64,000 nucleotides of DNA from Nocardia niwae NBRC 108934 = DSM 45340 (GCF_001613465.1 NZ_BDCK01000020.1:1-64000); one strand, 5' to 3'. Counted from the stretch's first letter, positions 47,925 to 57,358 are shown. Notes: a model not told the origin generated them from the letters alone. Numbers and translations are program-made.

Positions 47925-48925
47925 GTGCGTCCACCGCCTCCGACGCCGCTCCGGAAACCGTCGCGCCCAGCGCACCGGCCCCGGCCGTCCCCGCGCCCGC
48001 CGACTCCGGCACGACGCCCACCGTGGCCAAGACCCGGCACCTCGTGCGCTGGGTGGTCAGCGCGGTGGCGCTGATCCTGCTCGCCCAGTTCGCACACGGG
48101 CTGGCCACCAATCCCGGCTGGGACTGGCCGACGTTCGCGCAGTACATCACGGCGAAGTCGGTGCTGTCGGCGCTGCGGGTCACCCTGGAGCTGACCGCCT
48201 GGGGCACGGCGCTGGGCTTTCTGCTCGGCACCGCCCTCGCGATCGCCCGGCTGTCGAACAACCCCGTGCTGCGGGTGATCTCATGGATCTACATCTGGGC
48301 GTTCCGTTCGATTCCGCTGATCGTGCAGCTTCTGTTCTGGTTCGACATCGCCTACCTGTATCAGACCCTCTCGATCGGCGTGCCGTTCGGGCCCGCGCTG
48401 TTCACCTTCGAGGTGAACGGGGTGATCAGCGGTTTCACCGCCGCCGTGATCGGCCTGGCCCTGCATCAGGCGGCGTATTCGGCCGAGATCATCCGGGCCG
48501 GGTTCATCTCGGTGGACTCCGGCCAGCTGGAAGCCGCCGCCGCGCTGGGGATTCCCCGGCTGCGGCAATTCCGCACGGTGGTGGCGCCGCAGGCCATGCG
48601 CTCGATCCTGCCGAACGCGAGCAACGAGGTGATCAGCCTGTTCAAGGGCACCTCGATCGTGTCGGTGATGGCGATCGCGGAGCTGTTCTACCAGGTCCAG
48701 GTCATCTACGGCCGCAACGGGCGGGTGGTGCCGCTGCTGATGGTCGCGACGGTCTGGTACATCGTGCTCACCACCGGGCTGTCGGTGGCGCAGTACTACA
48801 TCGAGCGCCACTACGCCAAGGGTGCGCACCGCACGCCGCCGCCGACTCCGCTGCGACGCGCCTGGCGGAGACTGCGCGAGGTCGCCGAGGCCGGTCCCGC
48901 CGCACCGCGCGGAGCCACCCGATGA
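47921..48925 (+). CDS. polar amino-acid ABC transporter permease
   Basis: 334 residues. A ~40-residue Ala/Pro-rich N-terminus precedes a His/Glu/Gln-type permease with about five helices. The EAA loop EAAAALGIPRLRQFRTVVAPQA contacts the ATPase; FRSIPLIVQLLFWF and NEVISLFKGTSIVSVMAI are typical of this group. A Shine-Dalgarno GAGGA lies 6 bases before ATG 47921. It is the first full gene behind the SAM riboswitch, so the cargo is probably a sulfur-containing amino acid or derivative (inference). Its stop overlaps the ATPase start. Confidence 0.9.
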   Translation: MSASTASDAAPETVAPSAPAPAVPAPADSGTTPTVAKTRHLVRWVVSAVALILLAQFAHGLATNPGWDWPTFAQYITAKSVLSALRVTLELTAWGTALGFLLGTALAIARLSNNPVLRVISWIYIWAFRSIPLIVQLLFWFDIAYLYQTLSIGVPFGPALFTFEVNGVISGFTAAVIGLALHQAAYSAEIIRAGFISVDSGQLEAAAALGIPRLRQFRTVVAPQAMRSILPNASNEVISLFKGTSIVSVMAIAELFYQVQVIYGRNGRVVPLLMVATVWYIVLTTGLSVAQYYIERHYAKGAHRTPPPTPLRRAWRRLREVAEAGPAAPRGATR

Positions 48926-49689
48926 GCGCCGCACCCGCCGTCGAGATCCGCGGCGTCCGCAAATCCTTCGGCGCGCAGCCGGTGCTGCGCGGCATCGATC
49001 TCACCGTGCGCTCCGGCGAGGTGGTCGGCGTCATCGGCCCGTCCGGCTCCGGCAAGTCGACCCTGCTGCGCGTGGTGAACCACCTGGAGACCCTCGACGC
49101 GGGCACGGTGCACATCGACGGCGAGCTGATCGGCTATCGGCTGCGCCGCGACCGCCTGCACGCGCTGCCCGACCGCGAGGTGCGCAAGCAGCGCTCCCGA
49201 ATCGGCTTCGTCTTCCAGCAGTTCAATCTGTTTCCGCACCTGACCGTGCTCGAAAACGTCACGCTCGCACCGCTTTCCGCGCAACGGCGAGACCGGGCCG
49301 AAGTGGAGCGCGAGGCGCGCCTGCTGCTGGAGCGGGTCGGCATCGGACAACTGGCCGACGCGTATCCGCGCAGGCTGTCGGGCGGACAGCAGCAGCGGGT
49401 GGCGATCGCCCGTGCGCTGGCGCTGCGGCCGCGCGTGATCCTGTTCGACGAACCCACCTCCGCGCTGGACCCGGAACTGGTCGGCGAGGTACTCGACGTG
49501 ATCCGCGACCTCGCGCACGGCGGCACCGCCCTGGTGATCGTCACCCACGAGATCGGTTTCGCCCGCGAGGTGGCCGACACCGTGGTGTTCCTCGACGAAG
49601 GCGTCATCGTCGAGCAGGGTCCGCCCTCGGCCGTGCTCGATAACCCCGAACATCCGCGCACCCGCGCCTTCCTTTCCCGAGTCCGCTGA
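48922..49689 (+). CDS. amino-acid ABC transporter ATP-binding protein
   Basis: 255 residues. Walker A GPSGSGKST, Q-loop FVFQQFNLFPHLTVLENV, signature LSGGQQQR, Walker B ILFDEPTSALDP, and H-loop VTHE. The FQQFNLFPHLT form is specific to polar amino-acid importers. ATG 48922 overlaps the permease stop (ATGA). It energises uptake with the permease and the next gene's binding protein. Confidence 0.95.
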   Translation: MSAAPAVEIRGVRKSFGAQPVLRGIDLTVRSGEVVGVIGPSGSGKSTLLRVVNHLETLDAGTVHIDGELIGYRLRRDRLHALPDREVRKQRSRIGFVFQQFNLFPHLTVLENVTLAPLSAQRRDRAEVEREARLLLERVGIGQLADAYPRRLSGGQQQRVAIARALALRPRVILFDEPTSALDPELVGEVLDVIRDLAHGGTALVIVTHEIGFAREVADTVVFLDEGVIVEQGPPSAVLDNPEHPRTRAFLSRVR

Positions 49690-50663
49690 TGAACAGGTTT
49701 CCGATGAAGCTCTCCGCCCTGGTCACCGCCGCCGCGACCGCGGTCGTGCTGCTGGCCACCGGCTGCACCGACCCCGAGGCGGACAACGCCGCGCAGCCGG
49801 CCGGTTCGATCACCTTCGACCTCTCCCCCGCCCAGGCCGGTCGCGTCCGGGCCGCCAGGGTCGACGCCATCGCCGCCGAGGTGCCGAAGGCGATCCGCGA
49901 CCGCGGCACGCTGGTCGTGACCGGCGCGTCCGGCGCCGCGCCGCCCCTGCGGTTCTACGCCACCGACGACAAGACCGTGGTCGGCTCGGAGGTCGACTTC
50001 GCCTCGCTGATCGCCGACATCCTCGGTCTGAGACTCGACGCGCAGGTGGCCGACTGGTCGCAGAACTTCGTGCGGGTGGACTCCGGCGAGGTGGACGCGT
50101 TCATCTCCAACGTCACCGTCACCGAGGAGCGCAAAGAGAAGTACGACTTCGCGACCTACCGCAAGGACAACGTCGCGCTGGAGGTGCCGATCCAGAGCAA
50201 GCTGGAGTACCAGGACCGGACGAGCCTGGCGGGCAAGCGGATCGGCGTCGGCAGCGGCACCAATCAGGAGCAGTTGCTGGTCAAGTGGAACGAGCAGAAC
50301 CGGGCCGAGGGCCTGCCGCCGATCGATATCGCCTACTTCCAGCAGGTCACCGACTACTACCTGGCGCTGGCCTCGCAGCGGCTGGACGGCTATCTCGGCC
50401 CCAGCCCGACCGCGATCTACCACGCGGCCACCGCGAAGCAGACCAGGATCGTGGGCACCTTCTCCGGTGCGGGCGAGGCGCTGCAAGGCGAGATCGCGGT
50501 GCTCACCAGGAAGGACAACGGGCTGATCACCGCCGTGCAGCACGCGTTGGCCTACGCCATCGAGCACGGCGCCTACCAGCAGGTGATCGACCGCTGGGGC
50601 CTGCGGAGCGAGACGGTCACCGAATCGCGGATCAACCCGCCCGGCCTGCCGAAGAAGCGGTGA
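49689..50663 (+). CDS. amino-acid ABC transporter substrate-binding lipoprotein
   Basis: 324 residues. Lipobox LLATGC (Cys about 26), then a family-3 periplasmic-type binding fold: RDRGTLVVTGASGAAPPLRFY, EVDFASLIADILGL, NFVRVDSGEVDAFISNVTVTEERKEKYDF, and LAGKRIGVGSGTNQEQ. It delivers the solute to the permease. The start is ATG 49689, sharing a base with the ATPase stop (TGATG). 122 bases follow before the next transporter, with a 9-bp hairpin at 50708-50729 that may reduce readthrough. Confidence 0.93.
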   Translation: MNRFPMKLSALVTAAATAVVLLATGCTDPEADNAAQPAGSITFDLSPAQAGRVRAARVDAIAAEVPKAIRDRGTLVVTGASGAAPPLRFYATDDKTVVGSEVDFASLIADILGLRLDAQVADWSQNFVRVDSGEVDAFISNVTVTEERKEKYDFATYRKDNVALEVPIQSKLEYQDRTSLAGKRIGVGSGTNQEQLLVKWNEQNRAEGLPPIDIAYFQQVTDYYLALASQRLDGYLGPSPTAIYHAATAKQTRIVGTFSGAGEALQGEIAVLTRKDNGLITAVQHALAYAIEHGAYQQVIDRWGLRSETVTESRINPPGLPKKR

Positions 50664-50785
50664 GCCGAGGTGGCGCCCGAGCTGCGCCGCCGCATCCCCA
50701 GCCGGCCGTCGGCGACCCGCGTCGCCGACGACGAACCCCGACAGGGCGAGCAGTTCGCCCGCACCGAAGTATCTGGAGTTGCCCC

Positions 50786-52405
50786 GTGATCCGAACCCGT
50801 CACCGAATCGTCGCGCTGGCCGGCGCGCTCGCCGCGGCCACCACCGTGGCCGCCTGCGGCAGTGATTCGGCCGCGCCCGGCGGCGACGCGGGCCCGCCCC
50901 AGCCGGGCGGCACCCTGCGCTACGGCCTGTCCCAGGCGCCGACCTGCTCGGACCCCGCCCAGGCGGGCACCAACCAGACGCTGTACGTCGCACGGCAGAT
51001 CGTGGATTCGCTGACCGACCAGGACCCGTCCACCGGTGAGCTGAAGCCGTGGCTGGCGCAGAGCTGGGAGGCGAGCCCCGACGCGAAGGTCTTCACCTTC
51101 CATCTCGTCGACGGCGTCACCTTCAGCGACGGCACGCCGCTCACCGCGGACTCGGTCCGCAAGACGTTCGACTCGGTGGTGCGGCTCGGTTCGGGCAAGG
51201 CTCCGCTGGGCAGCAGCTATCTCACCGGCTACGTCGGCACCACGGCCGTGGACCGGCTCACCGCCCGGGTGGAGTTCAGCAAGCCCAACGCGCAATTCCT
51301 GCAGGCGTCCTCGACCGCCCAGCTCGGCATCCTGGCCGACGTGACCACGGCCGAGCCCGCCGAGCAGCGCTGCCTCGGCGACAACGTGGGCAGCGGGCCG
51401 TTCACCTACGCGGCCTACCGCCAGGACGCCTCGGCGACGCTGGTCAAGCGCACCGGCTATCACTGGGGTTCGGCGGTGTTCGCCCATCGCGGCGAGGCCT
51501 ACCTCGACAAGATCGAGTTCACCGTGGTGCCCGAATCCGGGGTGCGTACCGGCAGTCTCACCTCCGGACAGCTGGACGCGATCAGCGACGCGCTGCCGCA
51601 GGACGCCGCGCAGATCGAGGGGGCGGGCGGGCGGGTGCTCAGCACCGCCAACCCCGGCGTGCCGTTCGGTCTGCAGCCCAACGTCACCCGCGGTCCGTTG
51701 CGCGATCCGGCGGTGCGCCAGGCGCTGCTGCCCGCGATCGATCGCAAGCAGCTGGTGGACACCGTCCTCGGACCGCAGTTCAAGCCCGCCACCAGCACAC
51801 TGGCCGGCACCACCCCCGGCTACACCGACCTCTCGGCACGCCTGGCCTACGACCCGGCGAAGGCGCGCACCATCCTGGATCAGGCTGGGTGGACGCCCGG
51901 CGCCGACGGCATCCGGGCGAAGAACGGTGAGCGCCTGTCGTTCTCGGTGCTGTTCAGCCAGGTGTTCGCGGGCAACCAGGCGATCCTCGAACTGGTGCAG
52001 CAGCAGCTGCGGCAGGTCGGCGTCGAGCTGAAGCTGGATCTGGTCTCGGTGGCCGAGACCACGGCGCGGCAGGGCAGCAAGGACTTCGACACCTCCTACG
52101 GCAACACCACCCGCGCCGACGGCGACATCCTGCGCACGTCTTTCGGTCTGGACGGACGCAATCTCAACGCGCGCGGTCCCATCCCCGCGTTGGACGACGC
52201 GCTCAACGGGCAGGTCGGCACCGTGGACACCCCGACGCGCAACGGGCTCATCCGCACCGCACAGCAGCAGGTGCTCGACGCCGGGCTACTGATCCCGACC
52301 GTCGAGCTGTCCCAGGCGATCGGAGCGGGCGCGAACACGCGGGATCTGAAGTTCGAAGCCTCGGCGCGATTGCAGTTCTTCGACACCTGGCTGAGCGGAC
52401 GATAG
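50786..52405 (+). CDS. family-5 ABC substrate-binding lipoprotein (peptide/nickel type)
   Basis: 539 residues. Lipobox VAAC (Cys about 22), then GGTLRYGLSQAPTCSDPAQ and LKPWLAQSWEASPDAKVFTFHLVDGVTFSDGTPLTADSV, the SBP_bac_5 signature. ARTILDQAGWTPGADGIRAKNG follows, with the usual C-terminal lobe. Such proteins bind peptides, nickel chelates, opines or other small organics. GTG 50786 has GGAG 7 bases upstream. In this operon a sulfur-bearing peptide or organosulfur compound is a reasonable guess, not a demonstrated cargo. Confidence 0.92.
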   Translation: MIRTRHRIVALAGALAAATTVAACGSDSAAPGGDAGPPQPGGTLRYGLSQAPTCSDPAQAGTNQTLYVARQIVDSLTDQDPSTGELKPWLAQSWEASPDAKVFTFHLVDGVTFSDGTPLTADSVRKTFDSVVRLGSGKAPLGSSYLTGYVGTTAVDRLTARVEFSKPNAQFLQASSTAQLGILADVTTAEPAEQRCLGDNVGSGPFTYAAYRQDASATLVKRTGYHWGSAVFAHRGEAYLDKIEFTVVPESGVRTGSLTSGQLDAISDALPQDAAQIEGAGGRVLSTANPGVPFGLQPNVTRGPLRDPAVRQALLPAIDRKQLVDTVLGPQFKPATSTLAGTTPGYTDLSARLAYDPAKARTILDQAGWTPGADGIRAKNGERLSFSVLFSQVFAGNQAILELVQQQLRQVGVELKLDLVSVAETTARQGSKDFDTSYGNTTRADGDILRTSFGLDGRNLNARGPIPALDDALNGQVGTVDTPTRNGLIRTAQQQVLDAGLLIPTVELSQAIGAGANTRDLKFEASARLQFFDTWLSGR

Positions 52406-52407
52406 TC

Positions 52408-53403
52408 ATGGTGCGCTATCTGGCCCTGCGGGCGCTGCAGGCGGTCTGGGTGCTGTGGGCGGCGTTCACGCTGTCGTTCGTGGTGCTGTACCTGCTGCCC
52501 GCCGACCCCGTCTCGATCGCGGCCGACGGCGGTGGCTCGGGCACCCCGGTGGACAAGGCCGCCATCGCCGAATTGCAGGCCCGCTACGGGCTGGATCGGC
52601 CGCTGTGGGAGCAGTATGGGAACGCGCTCGGGCACGCCGTCCGCGGCGATCTCGGACACTCCATCGCCACCGGGCAGCCGGTCACCGGCGCGATCGGCGA
52701 CGCGCTGCCCGCCACCCTCGAATTGACCGTCGCCGCTTTGCTGTTCGCCGTTGTCGCAGGCGTGACACTGGCGTTCGCGGCGACCCAGACCCGGCGGCCG
52801 TGGCTGCGCAACGCGTTGGCCGCGCTGCCGTCGCTGGGCGTCTCGGTGCCGACCTTCTGGACGGGCCTGCTCCTGCTGCAGGTGTTCTCGTTCCAGTTGC
52901 GGCTGGCGCCCGCGTTCGGGGGCCACGGGTTCGCGGGCACGGTGCTGCCCGCACTCACCCTGGCCCTGCCGATCGGCGCGGTCATCGCGCAGGTTCTCAC
53001 CGCCGGGCTCGAAGCGACCTGGCGTCAGCCGTTCGTCGACGTGGCGCTGGCCAAGGGCGGATCGCGCTGGTGGGTGCAGCGCACGCACGTGCTGCGGCCT
53101 GCCAGCGTGCCCGCGTTCACCATCGCGGGGGTCCTGGTGGGCAACATGCTCGCCGGATCCGTGGTGGTGGAGACGGTCTTCGCCCGCCAAGGGGTGGGGC
53201 GGCTGACCCAGACCGCGGTACTGGCGCAGGACATCCCGGTGGTGCAGGGCATCGTGCTGCTCACCTCGCTGGTGTTCGTCAGTGTGAATCTCGCGGTCGA
53301 TTTGCTGTATCCGCTGCTCGACCCGCGCATCGGCGCCCGTTCCCGGGCCGTGCGCGGCGAATCCGAGCAGGCCGCCGCCGAGGAGGCGATCGTCCGTGCC
53401 TGA
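52408..53403 (+). CDS. DppB-type ABC permease
   Basis: 331 residues, six helices. MVRYLALRALQAVWVLWAAFTLSFVVLYLLPADP and LQARYGLDRPLWEQYGNALGHAVRGDLGHSI are standard for the B permease. The EAA-like loop FVDVALAKGGSRWWVQRTHVLRPA follows. ATG 52408 is two bases after the preceding stop. It pairs with the next permease to form the translocation pore. Confidence 0.95.
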   Translation: MVRYLALRALQAVWVLWAAFTLSFVVLYLLPADPVSIAADGGGSGTPVDKAAIAELQARYGLDRPLWEQYGNALGHAVRGDLGHSIATGQPVTGAIGDALPATLELTVAALLFAVVAGVTLAFAATQTRRPWLRNALAALPSLGVSVPTFWTGLLLLQVFSFQLRLAPAFGGHGFAGTVLPALTLALPIGAVIAQVLTAGLEATWRQPFVDVALAKGGSRWWVQRTHVLRPASVPAFTIAGVLVGNMLAGSVVVETVFARQGVGRLTQTAVLAQDIPVVQGIVLLTSLVFVSVNLAVDLLYPLLDPRIGARSRAVRGESEQAAAEEAIVRA

Positions 53404-53474
53404 CGCCACTTCCGTCATTTCCGTAGCCGCCGGATCTGTGCCCGGCGCGCCGCTCGCCGAGGAGGTGAGGATTC

Positions 53475-54347
53475 GTGGTTGACGTCACCGAGGAGCAGCG
53501 CCGAGCGGTGCTGCCCGGCCTGCGGCGGCCGACGCTGAGCTGGAAGCGGGTGCGCGGCAACGCTGGAATACTGGTCGCGGGCGCCGTCGCGCTGCTGGCG
53601 CTGGGGTGGGCGCTGGCGCCGTCGGTCTTCGCCGGCGGCGACCCGCTGACCGGTGTGCCCGCGCAGAAGCTGCGCGGTCCCAGCGCCGAACACTGGTTCG
53701 GCACCGACAATCTGGGACGCGATCTCTACACCCGGATGGTGCACGGGGCGGGACTCTCGCTGACCGCCACCCTGGCCGCCGTCGGCATCGCGCTCGTCGC
53801 CGGGGCGCTGCTCGGGCTGCTGGCCGGTGCGCTCGGCGGCGTGGTCGACGCCGTCGTCATGCGGCTGGTCGACGTGCTGCTGTCGGTGCCCGCGCTGCTG
53901 CTGTCGCTCGCGCTGGTCACCGCGCTCGACTTCGGCACCGGCAACGTGGCGATCGCGGTGGGCGTTTCGCTGGTGGCCAATTTCGCGCGCGTGATGCGCT
54001 CGGAAGTGCTGCGGGTCCGCCAGGCGGTGTACGTGGAGGCGGCCCACGCCGCGGGCGTGCGCTGGTACACGGTGCTGGCCAGGCACGTGCTTCCGAATTC
54101 CCTCCAGCCCGTACTCGCCTTGGCCGCGGTCGAATTCGGCATGGCGGTGCTGGCGGTGTCGGCGCTGAGCTTCCTCGGTTACGGCGCGAAACCGCCCACG
54201 CCCGAGTGGGGCACGTTGATCTCCGAGGGCCGCAACTACCTCGCGACCGCATGGTGGATGACCACCCTGCCCGGCTTCGTCATCATCGCCGTCGTGCTCG
54301 CCGCCCAGCGTCTCGGCCGCGCCATCGGGAAGGGAGCGCACGCATGA
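53475..54347 (+). CDS. DppC-type ABC permease
   Basis: 290 residues. An N-terminal helix (about 29-48) precedes EHWFGTDNLGRDLYTRMVHGAGLSL, the C-permease signature. The EAA loop is YVEAAHAAGVRWYTVLARHVLPN, followed by SFLGYGAKPPTPEWGTLISEGR. GTG 53475 has GAGGAGGTGAGG upstream; a 71-base gap precedes it. Its stop overlaps the double ATPase start (ATGA). Confidence 0.95.
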   Translation: MVDVTEEQRRAVLPGLRRPTLSWKRVRGNAGILVAGAVALLALGWALAPSVFAGGDPLTGVPAQKLRGPSAEHWFGTDNLGRDLYTRMVHGAGLSLTATLAAVGIALVAGALLGLLAGALGGVVDAVVMRLVDVLLSVPALLLSLALVTALDFGTGNVAIAVGVSLVANFARVMRSEVLRVRQAVYVEAAHAAGVRWYTVLARHVLPNSLQPVLALAAVEFGMAVLAVSALSFLGYGAKPPTPEWGTLISEGRNYLATAWWMTTLPGFVIIAVVLAAQRLGRAIGKGAHA

Positions 54348-55966
54348 GCGCCCCGGCCGCACCGCTGCTGCACGTCGAGGACCTCCGGGTTCGGTACCGG
54401 TCCGGCTCGGGCGCGGTCACCGCGCTCGACGGTGTGTCGCTCACCGTGGCCCGCGGCGAGGTGGTGGCGCTGGTCGGCGAATCCGGCTCCGGCAAGTCCA
54501 CGCTCGCCCACGCCGTGATCGGCCTGCTCGGCCCGAATGCCGCCATCACCGGCGGAACCGTGACCTTCGACGGCGCCGTGGTTGACACCGGCTCCGAACG
54601 CGCGCTGCGGCGGCTGCGCGGCGCTCGCGTCGGTTTCGTCCCGCAGGACCCCGGTCTGTCGCTGAACCCCGTCCGGCGCGTCGGCGACCAGGTCGCCGAA
54701 GCACTGCTGGTGCACCGGCTGGCCGACCGCAAGGCGGCGCGGGCGCGGGCGATCGAACTGCTGGCCGACGCGGGACTGGACCGGCCGCAGCTGCGGGCCG
54801 CCCAGTACCCGCACGAACTGTCCGGCGGCCAGCGCCAGCGGGTGCTGATCGCCGCGGCGCTGGCCTGCGCACCCGACCTGATCATCGCCGACGAGCCGAC
54901 CAGCGCGCTGGACGCGACCGTCGCGCGCCGGGTGCTGGACCGGCTCGCCGAGCAGATCGCGGCGCGCGGCACGGCGGTGTTGCTGATCACCCACGATCTG
55001 GCCGTCGCCGCCGAACGCGCGGACCGGCTCGTCGTACTCAACGGCGGCGAAGTGGTGGAGACCGGCCCGACCGCCGACCTGCTGGCCGCGCCGCGTCATC
55101 CGTACACCAAGCGCCTGCTCGCCGCCTCGCCCAGCCTCGCCCCGGCCGGGGGCTACCGCGAACCCAAGCCACGCGACGGCGAACCGCTGCTGGTCTTGCG
55201 CGAGGTTCACAAGACATTCCGGGCGCACGGAGGCGACAGCGTGACGGCGGTGGCCGGCATCGGCTTCGAACTCGGCCGCGGCGAAACCCTCTCGCTGGTC
55301 GGCGAATCCGGGTCGGGCAAGTCCACCACCGCACGGATCGCGTTGCGGCTCACCGAACCCGACCGCGGCGACGTCGTCTTCGACGGGCAGCCGCTGTCGC
55401 AGGCCCGCGGGTCGCGACTACGCGCGCTGCGCAAACGCTTCCAGGTGGTGTACCAGAACCCCTACGCCTCCTTGGACCCGCGCTGGCGGGTGGGCGCGAT
55501 CGTCGAAGAACCGCTGCGCGCGTTCGGCGTCGGGAATCGCGCGCAACGGCGCGACCGCGTAGCGGAGCTGCTCGCGCAGGTCGCGCTCCCGGCGGGGTTC
55601 GCTCAGCGCAGGCCCGCGGAGTTGTCCGGCGGACAACGTCAGCGCGTCGCCATCGCCCGCGCGCTGGCGCTGCATCCCGAGCTGCTGGTGCTCGACGAAC
55701 CGGTCTCCGCGCTGGACGCCTCGGTGCAGGCGCAGATCCTCGAACTACTGGACCGCCTGCAGGCCGAGCTGTCGCTCAGTTACCTGTTCATCTCGCACGA
55801 CCTGGCGGTGGTGCGCCGCATCAGCGACCACGTCGCGGTGCTGCGGCACGGCCGCATCGTCGAATCCGGCCGCACCGCCGAGATCTTCGGCGACCCGCGG
55901 CACGAGTACACCCGGGAGCTGCTGTCGGCCATCCCGGCCCCCGCCGTCGCGAAAGGCGTGTCCTGA
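54344..55966 (+). CDS. fused DppD-DppF-type ABC ATPase (two nucleotide-binding domains)
   Basis: 540 residues comprising two complete ATPase domains. NBD1 (about 5-265): Walker A GESGSGKST, signature LSGGQRQR, Walker B LIIADEPTSALD. NBD2 (about 280-535): GESGSGKST, LSGGQRQR, LLVLDEPVSALD. Each has the HPYTKRLL/HEYTRELL tail of oligopeptide ATPases. One fused chain replaces the usual D and F subunits and powers the DppBC-type pore. The start overlaps the permease stop; the end overlaps the next start (TGATG). Confidence 0.96.
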   Translation: MSAPAAPLLHVEDLRVRYRSGSGAVTALDGVSLTVARGEVVALVGESGSGKSTLAHAVIGLLGPNAAITGGTVTFDGAVVDTGSERALRRLRGARVGFVPQDPGLSLNPVRRVGDQVAEALLVHRLADRKAARARAIELLADAGLDRPQLRAAQYPHELSGGQRQRVLIAAALACAPDLIIADEPTSALDATVARRVLDRLAEQIAARGTAVLLITHDLAVAAERADRLVVLNGGEVVETGPTADLLAAPRHPYTKRLLAASPSLAPAGGYREPKPRDGEPLLVLREVHKTFRAHGGDSVTAVAGIGFELGRGETLSLVGESGSGKSTTARIALRLTEPDRGDVVFDGQPLSQARGSRLRALRKRFQVVYQNPYASLDPRWRVGAIVEEPLRAFGVGNRAQRRDRVAELLAQVALPAGFAQRRPAELSGGQRQRVAIARALALHPELLVLDEPVSALDASVQAQILELLDRLQAELSLSYLFISHDLAVVRRISDHVAVLRHGRIVESGRTAEIFGDPRHEYTRELLSAIPAPAVAKGVS

Positions 55967-56478
55967 TGCCGAATCCGACCTACCGGCACAGCCGGGTGCT
56001 GCACCGGACGCAGCGCTGGGCGCCGTGCCGCAGCCGCCCGCAACCCGCACGGTCCTCCGCGATCACCCCTCCCCGCTCACCGGAGCCCACCACCGGCCAC
56101 AAGCCGACCACGTGGTGGTACCGACCGAAAAGGATCGCCCTGATGGTGTACTCCGCCTTCAACCGGAAACCGGCCGCCACCGACGCCGAACCGTCCACGG
56201 CCCCGGACCTTCCCGCCGCCCCCGTCGCTTTCGGACCGGATCCGGCCCGGTGGTGGCGCACCCGCCTGCGCGCCCCCCGCGCCGCCGATACCTCCGGCAA
56301 CGCGCGGGTGCACGCCGTCGCACCGGCCCGCGCCGAGCGCGACCGCCGCGTCATCCGGTCCTCGCCCGGCGCGCACGCCGCGCTGTGGCAGCAGGCGCTG
56401 TTCCTGGCGCCCGACGTCGCCGCGGCGGGAACGCACCCGGCGCTGCGGGCGCAGATCGACGCGGAGGGCACCGCCTGA
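55966..56478 (+). CDS. unknown 170-residue operon protein
   Basis: The ATG at 55966 shares a base with the ATPase stop. The frame has about 89 % GC at third positions, as expected of coding sequence here. The first 60 residues are Arg/Pro/Trp-rich (RHSRVLHRTQRW, TTWWYRPKR). The second half is Ala/Pro-rich with WWRTRLRAPRAAD and SSPGAHAALWQQALFLAPDVAAAG. There is no signal or membrane helix. An alternative start at 56143 has AAAAGGA upstream and would give 111 residues. No family recognised. Confidence 0.5.
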   Translation: MPNPTYRHSRVLHRTQRWAPCRSRPQPARSSAITPPRSPEPTTGHKPTTWWYRPKRIALMVYSAFNRKPAATDAEPSTAPDLPAAPVAFGPDPARWWRTRLRAPRAADTSGNARVHAVAPARAERDRRVIRSSPGAHAALWQQALFLAPDVAAAGTHPALRAQIDAEGTA

Positions 56479-56555
56479 TGAAGCGTTCCGTTCACCTCGG
56501 CCCGCGCCGTCCGCACCCTCACACCACCGCCAACGAAGGAGCCCCAGCGTCATGA
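56478..56555 (+). CDS. possible 25-residue linker ORF
   Basis: ATG 56478 shares a base with the preceding stop (TGATG), and its own TGA overlaps the DUF1684 ATG (ATGA), so it tiles exactly between two genes. The peptide is basic and His/Pro-rich. It contains GAAGGAG, which may be the Shine-Dalgarno of the next gene. It may merely keep ribosomes moving to DUF1684. Confidence 0.3.
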   Translation: MKRSVHLGPRRPHPHTTANEGAPAS

Positions 56556-57358
56556 CCACGAGCATCACCAGCGTTTTCGAGACCGAGTGGGCGCGCTGGC
56601 ACCACGCGCGGGAGGACCAATTGCGCGATCCCCTCGGCTTTCTCAGCCTGACCGGGCTGCACTGGCTCACCGACCGCCCCGAACGGCTGCCGGACCTGCC
56701 CGGCACCTGGTGGGTCACCGACGAGAAGGTGTTCATCACCGCCCAGCCCGCCGACCGGCTGGAATACGACGGGCTCGGCATCGCGGGCGTGCAGATCGTC
56801 AGGCCGGCCGAAGGTGCGCCCGGCCTGCACGTCCGGCAGGAGCGGCGGGTGCTGGAGGTGATCCGCCGCTCGGGCCGCTACGCAGTGCGCGTGCACGACC
56901 CGGCCGCGCCCGCCCTGCTGACCTTCGACGGCATCCCGGCCTACCGGCCCGATCCGCGCTGGGTGCTCCCCGGGCGGTTCACGCCGTTCGAGCAACAGCG
57001 GACCGTCGTCACCGGCGCCGTGCTGGACGGCCTCGAACACCACCACAGCGCCGCGGGCACCATCGAATTCCGCGTCGGCGAGGTGACCGAGCGCGTCGTC
57101 GCCTTCGGCGGCCGGGACGATCTGCGGGTGCTGTTCACCGACGCGACCAGCGGCGTGACGACCTACCCTGCGGCGCGTTCGCTGGCCGTCGGCGCGCCGG
57201 ACGCCGACGGCACGGTGCTGCTCGACTTCAACCGCGCGGCGAATCTGCCCTGCGCCTTCACCGATTTCGCGACCTGCCCGGTGGCGCCCGAGCAGAACCG
57301 GTTGCGGGTCGCGATCGAGGCGGGCGAGCAGGATCCGCGGCAAGGGCGGGCGGCATGA
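56552..57358 (+). CDS. DUF1684 family protein
   Basis: 268 residues. The family's closing block is very clear: LLDFNRAANLPCAFTDFATC, then PVAPEQNRLRVAIEAGE. The N-terminal part has WARWHHAREDQLRDPLGFLSLTGLHWL, also conserved, and PAYRPDPRWVLPGRFTPF in the middle. No activity is established for DUF1684. ATG 56552 is embedded in the end of the small upstream frame, and its stop overlaps the monooxygenase start (ATGA). Coupling on both sides suggests it acts in the same pathway, on a product of the flavoenzyme or its substrate. Confidence 0.9.
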   Translation: MTTSITSVFETEWARWHHAREDQLRDPLGFLSLTGLHWLTDRPERLPDLPGTWWVTDEKVFITAQPADRLEYDGLGIAGVQIVRPAEGAPGLHVRQERRVLEVIRRSGRYAVRVHDPAAPALLTFDGIPAYRPDPRWVLPGRFTPFEQQRTVVTGAVLDGLEHHHSAAGTIEFRVGEVTERVVAFGGRDDLRVLFTDATSGVTTYPAARSLAVGAPDADGTVLLDFNRAANLPCAFTDFATCPVAPEQNRLRVAIEAGEQDPRQGRAA

